36,660 nucleotides of DNA from positions 252,273-288,932 of the forward strand of contig CP066682.1 in assembly GCA_016432285.1 (NCBI GenBank), given 5' to 3'. This DNA comes from Candidatus Kaiserbacteria bacterium. GTDB lineage: Bacteria > Patescibacteriota > Minisyncoccia > Phycocordibacterales > UBA2100. How positions within the stretch are numbered: the stretch's first letter is position 1; each line of letters starts with the position of its first letter. Made by a program: the position numbers and the translations under genes. The notes under the pieces are model-generated. The model ran no database searches, had not been told where the DNA came from, and was given only the letters and a program-made list of their open reading frames with translations. Of this stretch, positions 30,630-36,660 are shown one piece after another.

Positions 30630-31511
30630 ATGGACAAGACTGCAATCGAAAAAAGAATCGCGGAGATCGAAGTCGCGATGGGCGCTGCCGATTTCTGGAC
30701 CGACAAAGAAAAGGCGCAGGCCACCCTGAAGGAGTACCAAGATCTGAAGGCAAAGCTTGCGGGTGCCGGGAGCTACGACAAGGGAGACGCGATCCTCTCT
30801 ATCGTCTCGGGCGCGGGCGGGGACGACGCCGAAGATTTCTCGCGCATGCTCTTTTCGATGTACTCCAAGTACGCTGCTTCGCGCGGGTGGCGCACGTCGC
30901 TGCTTACCTCCAACGAAAACTCAATGGGCGGCTTTCGCAGCGTGTCGTTCGACGTAACGGGACAGGGCGCGTACGGCGCGCTAAAAAAAGAGGCGGGTGT
31001 GCATCGCCTGGTGCGCATGTCGCCCTTCAATTCCGCGGGCAAACGGCAGACATCCTTTTCGCTCGTCGAGGTGTTGCCGCGCCTCCCCGACGTCGGCGAG
31101 ACGCACATACCAGAAAGCGAGCTTGAAATAACGGTGGCGCGCTCCGGCGGCCCCGGCGGACAAAACGTCAACAAACGCGACACGGCCGTGCGCATGGTGC
31201 ATACGCCAAGCGGCATTGCCGTCCACGTTACTTCTGAAAGGAGCCAGGCTCAGAATCGTGAAAAAGCGCTCGAAATGATCCGCGGCAAGCTCTTTCGGCT
31301 GAAAGAGGAGGCGCAGGCACGCGAATCGCGTGACCTCTCTGCTGGCGCCTCCACTAAAATCGAATGGGGAAGCCAAATCCGCTCGTACGTGCTGCACCCG
31401 TATCAGCTCGTGAAGGATCACCGCACCGATGCGGAGCGGCGAGACGTGGAGCGGGTACTCGAAGGGGATATCCAGTCGTTCGTCGATGCGGAAAAGGCCC
31501 TACAGGGCTAG
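30630..31511 (+). CDS. prfB: Peptide chain release factor 2, short form
   Basis: A 293-residue class I release factor that reads UGA and UAA. The RF2-specific S-P-F tripeptide is at 131-133 (HRLVRMSPFNSAGKRQTSFS) and the catalytic GGQ at 176-178 (SGGPGGQNVNKRDTAVRM). WGSQIRSYVLHPYQLVKDHR is the domain 3 signature. Typical RF2 is ~330-370 residues; here most of helical domain 1 is missing and the protein opens at the equivalent of the ADFWTDKEKAQATLKEY segment. No programmed UGA frameshift site is present. The ATG is 1 nt after tRNA-Thr(CGU). Confidence 0.93.
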   Translation: MDKTAIEKRIAEIEVAMGAADFWTDKEKAQATLKEYQDLKAKLAGAGSYDKGDAILSIVSGAGGDDAEDFSRMLFSMYSKYAASRGWRTSLLTSNENSMGGFRSVSFDVTGQGAYGALKKEAGVHRLVRMSPFNSAGKRQTSFSLVEVLPRLPDVGETHIPESELEITVARSGGPGGQNVNKRDTAVRMVHTPSGIAVHVTSERSQAQNREKALEMIRGKLFRLKEEAQARESRDLSAGASTKIEWGSQIRSYVLHPYQLVKDHRTDAERRDVERVLEGDIQSFVDAEKALQG

Positions 31512-31593
31512 TAAAGGCGCTGCTTTTGCGGGGCCTCCACCCCATTCAAGCTCGTTCATGAAGGCGGACTTTCGCGATTCGCTCGCGGCGCGT

Positions 31594-31599
31594 TATACT
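31594..31599 (+). promoter_or_regulatory. -10 box of ftsE
   Basis: TATACT, 8 nt before the ftsE ATG (31608), in a 96-nt gap after prfB. Confidence 0.5.
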
Positions 31600-31607
31600 G
31601 AAGCCCG

Positions 31608-32288
31608 ATGATTTATTACGACAAGGTGACCAAGGTGTACGGCACCAGCTCTCCCGCCGTACAGGAGGTCACGCTCTCCGTCGACCCCGGCGAATTCGTC
31701 TCCATCGTAGGCCACTCAGGCGCCGGCAAGACGACTCTCCTCAAACTGCTCTTCGCAGAGGTCCTTCCCACCGAAGGATCCGTCTATTTCGGCTCCCGCG
31801 AGATCGGGACGCTTTCCTCGAAGGAGCTTCTGAAGCTGCGGCGCAACATCGGCACCGTTTTTCAGGATTTCCGGCTCCTCCCCACGAAAACGGTGTACGA
31901 AAACATCGCGTTCGCGCTCGAGGTGGCCGGCAAGTCCGACGAGGACATTGAGGCCGACGTGCCGCATGTGCTCGAGCTCGTCGGGCTGCCCGACAAAATG
32001 TGGAGCTTTCCCTCGCAGCTCTCCGGCGGCGAGCAGCAGCGCATTGCAATCGCGCGCGCGATCGTCAACCAGCCCGACGTCTTGATCGCCGATGAGCCCA
32101 CTGGCAATCTCGATCCGATCAACGCCCACGATGTCGTGGAGATTTTGAAAAAGATCAACGATCTCGGCACCACCGTCCTTCTCACCACGCACAACAAGTC
32201 GGTGGTCGACTCCATCGGCCGCCGCGTCGTTACCATGGATCAGGGCCGCATTATCCGTGACGATAAACAGGGGAAATACGTGCTGTAA
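31608..32288 (+). CDS. ftsE: Cell division ATP-binding protein FtsE
   Basis: A 226-residue ABC ATPase. Walker A GHSGAGKTTLL (residues 35-45), Q-loop VFQDFRLLPTKTVYEN (FtsE-like), signature LSGGEQQRIAIARAI, Walker B VLIADEPTGNLDP and H-loop TTHNK. FtsE with FtsX forms a divisome transporter-like complex that controls peptidoglycan hydrolases rather than moving a substrate. It is followed 9 nt later by ftsX. Its TATACT box suggests a leaderless transcript. Confidence 0.97.
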   Translation: MIYYDKVTKVYGTSSPAVQEVTLSVDPGEFVSIVGHSGAGKTTLLKLLFAEVLPTEGSVYFGSREIGTLSSKELLKLRRNIGTVFQDFRLLPTKTVYENIAFALEVAGKSDEDIEADVPHVLELVGLPDKMWSFPSQLSGGEQQRIAIARAIVNQPDVLIADEPTGNLDPINAHDVVEILKKINDLGTTVLLTTHNKSVVDSIGRRVVTMDQGRIIRDDKQGKYVL

Positions 32289-32291
32289 AAT
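32286..32291 (+). promoter_or_regulatory. -10-like box before ftsX
   Basis: TAAAAT, 6 nt before the ftsX ATG and overlapping the ftsE stop. Could give an extra ftsX transcript; co-transcription with ftsE is equally likely. Confidence 0.35.
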
Positions 32292-32297
32292 AATCCT

Positions 32298-33224
32298 ATG
32301 TCGATGTGGACCAATGCAAAGCGGGTGGCGAGGTACGGACTGATCGGATTCGTCCGCAACGGTTTCGTGTCGCTCGCGGCGGTACTCATCATGACGATCA
32401 CGCTCTTTGTGATGGCGGGCCTCCTCATCTCCGGCGCCGCGCTCAACTCCACCTTGAAGGAGCTGACCTCCAAGGTAGACGTGACCGTCTACTTCCTGCC
32501 GGCGGCGCAAGAGGAGACGATCCAGCAGATGAAACGCTCTCTTGAGGCGCTTCCCGAAGTGGCGAGCGTCGCGTACGTGAGCAGGGAGCAGGCGCTCGCT
32601 GATTTTCGCGAGCGGCACAAGAACGACCAGCTGACGCTCCAGGCGCTCGATGAGCTCGGCGACAATCCGCTCGGCGCTTCGCTCGACATCCGTGCCAAGC
32701 AGACCTCGCAGTACGAATCAATCGCGCAGTATCTGGAGACCGAACAGCAGGCGGGCGGCACGGCGGCTTCGATCGACAAGATCAACTTCTTCCAAAACAA
32801 GACGGCGATCGACCGGCTCACCAACATCATCGAGACCTCAAAGCGCCTCGGCATCGCGGTGGCGCTCGTCCTGGGACTCGCGTCGCTCCTCATCGCCTTC
32901 AACACGATCCGCCTCGCGATCTACACCGCCCGCGACGAGATCGGCGTCATGAATTTGGTGGGTGCGGGGCGCTGGTACATTCGCGGCCCCTTCATGATCG
33001 CGGGCGTTTTGTACGGCGTGGTCTCGGGGCTCATCGTGCTGTTGCTTCTCTACCCGGCCACGCTCTGGATGGGCCCCGGAAGCGAGCGCTTCTTCGGCAC
33101 CTTCAATGTATACACCTACTTTTTGCAGAGTTTTCCCTTGATTTTCTTCACGATCTTGGGAGCTGGTATCGCGCTCGGCGCGCTCTCGAGCTATCTTGCG
33201 GTCCGCCGTTATTTGCGAACCTAA
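32298..33224 (+). CDS. ftsX: Cell division protein FtsX
   Basis: A 308-residue membrane protein with four helices: ~20-45 (AAVLIMTITLFVMAGLLISG), ~185-205, ~235-258 and ~275-298. The extracytoplasmic loop (~50-180: VDVTVYFLPAAQEETIQQMK, LPEVASVAYVSREQALADFR) is the ECD that binds hydrolase activators. NLVGAGRWYIRGPFMIAGVL is the conserved coupling region. FtsX is the partner of FtsE immediately upstream. Confidence 0.95.
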   Translation: MSMWTNAKRVARYGLIGFVRNGFVSLAAVLIMTITLFVMAGLLISGAALNSTLKELTSKVDVTVYFLPAAQEETIQQMKRSLEALPEVASVAYVSREQALADFRERHKNDQLTLQALDELGDNPLGASLDIRAKQTSQYESIAQYLETEQQAGGTAASIDKINFFQNKTAIDRLTNIIETSKRLGIAVALVLGLASLLIAFNTIRLAIYTARDEIGVMNLVGAGRWYIRGPFMIAGVLYGVVSGLIVLLLLYPATLWMGPGSERFFGTFNVYTYFLQSFPLIFFTILGAGIALGALSSYLAVRRYLRT

Positions 33225-33229
33225 CTCGT

Positions 33230-34882
33230 ATGGCACGCACCAAAAAAGAAGGAGGCCACAAATATATTTTCGTCGTGGGCGGCGTGATGTCGGGCGTAGG
33301 CAAGGGGATCGCTGCGGCCTCGATCGGCAAGCTCCTCACGGCGCGTGGCCTTACGGTCAATCTCGTCAAGATCGATCCGTACCTCAACGTCGACGCCGGC
33401 ACGATGAATCCCATCGAACACGGCGAGGTGTTCGTGCTTGATTCCGGTCTCGAAACGGATCAGGACATGGGCAACTACGAACGCTTCCTCGGGCGCGATC
33501 TGGGGCCCGACGACTACATGACGAGCGGCATGGTGTATCGCTCCGTGATCGACCGTGAGCGTAATTTGGGGTACGGCGGCAGGTGCGTGGAGGCTGTACC
33601 ACATGTGCGCGACGAGATCGTCGACAGGCTCAAGCGATCGGCGGAGCTCGCCAAATCCGACGTGACGGTCGTCGAAATCGGCGGCACCCTCGGAGACTTT
33701 TCAAACGCGCTCTTTATTGACGCCGCGCGCGTGATGCACTTGCAGCACCCGAGCGACGTCGTCTTCGTCATGGTCAGCTACCTGCCGGTGCCCGGGACGC
33801 TCGGCGAAATGAAGACGAAGCCCACGCAAAACGCCATGCGCGAGCTCAACTCCTACGGCGTGCAGGCCGACATTCTGATTGCGCGCTCCACGCACTCACT
33901 CGACAAGCGTCGCAAGGAAAAGCTCGCGATCTCATGCAACGTGCAGCCCGATATGATCATCTCGGCGCCCGACGTAGATTCGATCTACGACGTGCCCCTC
34001 AATTTCGAGCGCGACAAGCTCTCCGAGATCTTGCTTGAGAGCCTCGGCTTGGAGGGCAAGCATGAGGCCGACCTCTCGGAGTGGAAGGCGTTCGTCGACA
34101 AGACGCACAACGGCAACACCAGCGTGAAGATCGGCATCGTCGGCAAGTACTTCGATACGGGCGATTTCGTACTCTCCGATGCGTACATCTCGGTGATCGA
34201 AGCGATCAAATACTCTGCATACGCGCTCGGCACGAAAGCCGAGCTCCACTGGCTCAACGCCAAAGACTACGAGAAGAATCCAGAGTCGGTCTCGGAGCTA
34301 AAAGAGTACGACGGCGTGATCGTCCCGGGCGGCTTTGGCGAGACGGGCATCGAAGGCAAGATCGCGGCCATCAAATTTGCACGCGAGAACAAAATCCCGT
34401 ACTTCGGCCTCTGCTACGGCATGCAACTCATGACGGTGGAGTATGCACGCAACGTGGCCGGCCTCGAAGGAGCGCACACGACCGAGATCAATCCCGAGAC
34501 CCCGCACCCGGTGATCATGATTTTGCCTGAGCAGGTGGAGAAACTGGCCAAGAAGGATTACGGCGGCTCCATGCGGCTCGGCGCCTACCCGGCGGATCTC
34601 GTAGATGGCACGATCGCACGCGAGAGCTACGGCACTGCCAAGATCTCGGAGCGCCACCGCCACCGCTACGAGGTCAATCCCGAATACGTGGAGCAGCTCA
34701 CGAAAGCTGGCATGATTTTTTCGGGTGTTTCGCCCGACCGGCGGCTTATGGAAATCGCGGAGCTGCCGAAGGAGCAGCACCCCTTCATGCTCGGTACGCA
34801 ATTCCATCCGGAGCTGCGCGCTAGGCCGCTTGCTCCGCATCCGCTCTTTACCGCCTTCATCAAAGCCGCATTGAAGCGTTGA
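33230..34882 (+). CDS. pyrG: CTP synthase
   Basis: A 550-residue amidoligase converting UTP, ATP and glutamine to CTP. The synthetase domain has YIFVVGGVMSGVGKGIAAAS (P-loop; S-G-V replaces the common S-S-L/G-L), KIDPYLNVDAGTMNPIEHGE and VVEIGGTLGDFSNALF. The glutaminase domain has the Cys395 nucleophile in FGLCYGMQLMTVEYAR, with ERHRHRYEVN and the final FHPE. All key residues are present. It begins 5 nt after ftsX with no Shine-Dalgarno or -10 box, so it is probably part of that unit. Confidence 0.97.
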   Translation: MARTKKEGGHKYIFVVGGVMSGVGKGIAAASIGKLLTARGLTVNLVKIDPYLNVDAGTMNPIEHGEVFVLDSGLETDQDMGNYERFLGRDLGPDDYMTSGMVYRSVIDRERNLGYGGRCVEAVPHVRDEIVDRLKRSAELAKSDVTVVEIGGTLGDFSNALFIDAARVMHLQHPSDVVFVMVSYLPVPGTLGEMKTKPTQNAMRELNSYGVQADILIARSTHSLDKRRKEKLAISCNVQPDMIISAPDVDSIYDVPLNFERDKLSEILLESLGLEGKHEADLSEWKAFVDKTHNGNTSVKIGIVGKYFDTGDFVLSDAYISVIEAIKYSAYALGTKAELHWLNAKDYEKNPESVSELKEYDGVIVPGGFGETGIEGKIAAIKFARENKIPYFGLCYGMQLMTVEYARNVAGLEGAHTTEINPETPHPVIMILPEQVEKLAKKDYGGSMRLGAYPADLVDGTIARESYGTAKISERHRHRYEVNPEYVEQLTKAGMIFSGVSPDRRLMEIAELPKEQHPFMLGTQFHPELRARPLAPHPLFTAFIKAALKR

Positions 34883-34893
34883 ATCCTCAAGGA

Positions 34894-35637
34894 ATGTTGA
34901 AACTCGTTTCGCTAAACATCGAGCTCGACAAACATCTTGATACCGTCGCCGCGTTTCTCGCGGCGCAAAAGCCCGATGTCGCGTGCTTGCAGGAAGTGTT
35001 CGAGCAGGATCTTCCGCGACTGAGTGAGGCACTTAGCGCCCCGAACTACAAGTTCGTTCCCATGAATCGGCACACCGAGGCGCAGCCGCCGAAAGTCATG
35101 GGAATCTGCGTGCTCACGAGCCTGCCGATAGTAAAGACGAACGCACAACTGTATCGCGGTGATCCTCGCCTTATCCCACCGTTCGACTGGAACGATCAGA
35201 ACACGTTCCGATTCAAGAACCAGGCGCTCCTCATGTGCGATATTCGCAAAGACGAGACGTACCGAGTGGGAACGACACACTTTACATGGACACCCGACAG
35301 TCAGCCGGATGAGCTACAGCACGAAGATATTAAAAAGCTCGTCTCCATGCTTGAGCAAGAGGGTGAGTTCGTCGTCGCGGGGGATTTTAATGCACCGCGA
35401 GGCGGTGAGATATTCAGCGAACTGGCCCTTCGGTACAAAGACAACATCCCCGCGGAGTACAAGACGAGCATTGATGTCTCGCTTCATCGGGCCGGAAAGG
35501 AGAAAGCACGCCTTCTCGAAACATTGATGGTAGACGGCCTCTTTTCGACCCAAGGCTACAAAGTGTCCGATGTGAAATTGCACTTTGGCATCTCCGATCA
35601 CGCTGCCATTTCGGCCGACCTTTCGGTGGCGAATTGA
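34894..35637 (+). CDS. Endonuclease/exonuclease/phosphatase family protein
   Basis: A 247-residue metal-dependent phosphoesterase of the DNase I/exonuclease III/sphingomyelinase fold. Metal and catalytic blocks: [25 protein letters not shown] (Glu), [11 protein letters not shown] (D-x-N) and [12 protein letters not shown] (the final D-H pair). The substrate is unknown: DNA, phosphoinositide-like lipids and nucleotides are all possible in this family. I use the ATG at 34894; an in-frame TTG at 34879, overlapping the pyrG stop, is possible. There is no signal peptide, so it is probably cytoplasmic. Confidence 0.88.
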   Translation: MLKLVSLNIELDKHLDTVAAFLAAQKPDVACLQEVFEQDLPRLSEALSAPNYKFVPMNRHTEAQPPKVMGICVLTSLPIVKTNAQLYRGDPRLIPPFDWNDQNTFRFKNQALLMCDIRKDETYRVGTTHFTWTPDSQPDELQHEDIKKLVSMLEQEGEFVVAGDFNAPRGGEIFSELALRYKDNIPAEYKTSIDVSLHRAGKEKARLLETLMVDGLFSTQGYKVSDVKLHFGISDHAAISADLSVAN

Positions 35638-35655
35638 CTTTTGCGCCCGAGCGGG

Positions 35656-35661
35656 TATAAT
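35656..35661 (+). promoter_or_regulatory. -10 box of guaB
   Basis: Consensus TATAAT, 5 nt before the guaB ATG at 35667. Confidence 0.6.
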
Positions 35662-35666
35662 TAGAT

Positions 35667-36660
35667 ATGGTTGCTAAAAATTTCGACGAAAGCTTTACGT
35701 TTGACGACGTACTGATCCGTCCGGCGGCTTCTTCCATGGAGCCCGCCGAAGCAAATCTCTCCACAAAAATCGCCGGCATCGATCTCAAGGTGCCGTTTTT
35801 GAGCGCGGCCATGGACCGCGTAACCGAAAGCGACATGGCGATCGCGCTCGGGAAGCTCGGCGCGCTCGGGGTGCTGCACCGCAACTGCTCGATCGAAACG
35901 CAGGTCGACATGGTAGCGAAGGTCAAAGCGGCCGGCGTGCCGGTCGCTGCCGCATGCGGACCGTTCGCGGCCGATCGCGCGGAAGCGCTTGATCGGGCCG
36001 GCTGCGACGTGATCGTCGTCGACTGCGCGCACGGGCACAACCTCAACGTCGTCGCGAGCGCGAAGAAGATCAAGAAGAATTTGAAACACGCCAAAATGAT
36101 TTTCGGCAATATCGCCACCGCGGAAGCTGCGAAAGAGGCCGTGGCCTTCGCCGATGCGGTGAAGGTGGGCGTCGGCCCCGGGTCCATCTGCACGACGCGC
36201 ATCATCTCCGGCGTCGGCGTGCCGCAGCTCTCCGCCATTCTTGAGGTGGTCGCGGTCGCCTCCAAAAAAGGTGTTCCCGTGATCGCCGACGGCGGCATGC
36301 GCACCTCCGGCGACATCGCGAAAGCACTCGCCGCGGGCGCTTCTGCTGTGATGCTCGGCAATCTTCTCGCGGGCACCGACGAGACTCCCGGAAAGGTCGT
36401 CGAGAAAAACGGCAAGAAGTACAAAGAGTACCGCGGCATGGGATCGAAGTCGGTCATTGAAAGCGCTGCGGGGAAGGAGCGCTACTTTACGCACGGCCGC
36501 AAGGCGGTGCCCGAAGGCGTGGAGGCCGTCGTGGAATACAAGGGCCCCGTCGACGATGTGGTGGCGACACTCACTTCCGGCGTGCAGGTGGGGATGGGGT
36601 ACGTGGGAGCGCGCACGCTGAAGGAATTCCCGAAGAAGGCCAAGTTCATCCGCATCACCA
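35667..36660 (+). CDS. guaB: IMP dehydrogenase without CBS domains (3' end beyond window)
   Basis: 331 residues are visible; the enzyme oxidises IMP to XMP with NAD+, the first committed step of GMP synthesis. The N-terminus [14 protein letters not shown] is typical. The catalytic Cys175 lies in [49 protein letters not shown], the flap residues E-R-Y-F and VPEGVEA identify IMPDH rather than GMP reductase. The ~120-residue CBS pair usually inserted in the barrel is missing: [20 protein letters not shown] runs directly into the next strand. Such CBS-less IMPDHs are known from some parasites and reduced bacteria. Confidence 0.95.
   Translation, partial: MVAKNFDESFTFDDVLIRPAASSMEPAEANLSTKIAGIDLKVPFLSAAMDRVTESDMAIALGKLGALGVLHRNCSIETQVDMVAKVKAAGVPVAAACGPFAADRAEALDRAGCDVIVVDCAHGHNLNVVASAKKIKKNLKHAKMIFGNIATAEAAKEAVAFADAVKVGVGPGSICTTRIISGVGVPQLSAILEVVAVASKKGVPVIADGGMRTSGDIAKALAAGASAVMLGNLLAGTDETPGKVVEKNGKKYKEYRGMGSKSVIESAAGKERYFTHGRKAVPEGVEAVVEYKGPVDDVVATLTSGVQVGMGYVGARTLKEFPKKAKFIRIT

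Noticed and set aside
30630-30760. Programmed +1 frameshift in prfB
   Set aside because: No in-frame UGA near the N-terminus; the frame is continuous from the ATG.
35667-36660. GMP reductase instead of IMP dehydrogenase
   Set aside because: Both can lack CBS domains, but the YRGMGS, E-R-Y-F flap and VPEGVE segments are IMPDH features.

Overview
The window reads as a chromosome segment from a member of the Candidate Phyla Radiation (Patescibacteria), probably a GC-rich Parcubacteria-type lineage. This is inferred from gene content and style, not from a marker-gene search. The signs are tightly packed and often overlapping genes, almost no Shine-Dalgarno sequences, a type IV pilus operon with no secretin gene, a very short release factor 2, an IMP dehydrogenase without CBS domains, many tiny membrane proteins, and tRNA genes without an encoded CCA. 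Stops are TAA, TAG and TGA, and an RF2 gene is present, so the standard bacterial code applies.

Layout. Positions 1-500 hold the start of a cation-diffusion-facilitator transporter (minus strand, cut by the window edge). Positions 521-6156 are a clearly more AT-rich island with a complete type I restriction-modification system (hsdR-hsdM-hsdS, minus strand) next to tRNA-Ser(GCU), whose two ends are each duplicated nearby. Positions 6667-9686 (minus) hold a small membrane protein, a TPM-domain protein with LemA, and PurT. Positions 9730-12210 hold a DHCR24-like flavin oxidoreductase, ComF and a pterin carbinolamine dehydratase. Positions 12234-23125 are a long plus-strand type IV pilus operon: pilM, pilN, pilO, a PilP-like gene, pilB, a response regulator, pilT, pilC, a major pilin, the prepilin peptidase, three pseudopilins and a PilX-like protein. 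It is followed by ligA, gatC and gatA.

Positions 26988-30628 are a patchwork of five tRNA genes (initiator Met, Met/CAU, Asp, Thr-GGU, Thr-CGU), three very small membrane-type proteins, a membrane-anchored protein with a HEPN-like motif, an unknown gene and an HD-domain protein. Positions 30630-36660 carry housekeeping genes: prfB, ftsE, ftsX, pyrG, an endonuclease/exonuclease/phosphatase family gene and guaB (cut by the right edge).

Three window-wide patterns stand out. First, a -10 hexamer (TATAAT, TATACT, TATAGT and similar) lies about 5-9 nt, most often 6 nt, upstream of the ATG of about 17 genes, which predicts mostly leaderless mRNAs. Second, four minus-strand tRNA genes (Ser, Met, Asp, Thr-GGU) have long structured leaders that begin with a partial copy of that tRNA's own 5' end; in three cases this copy sits 9-10 nt after a recognisable -10 box. 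Third, the prfB start codon lies one nucleotide after the last base of tRNA-Thr(CGU), so tRNA 3' processing would itself create a near-leaderless prfB mRNA. All function calls are from reading the sequence by eye; no database search was run.
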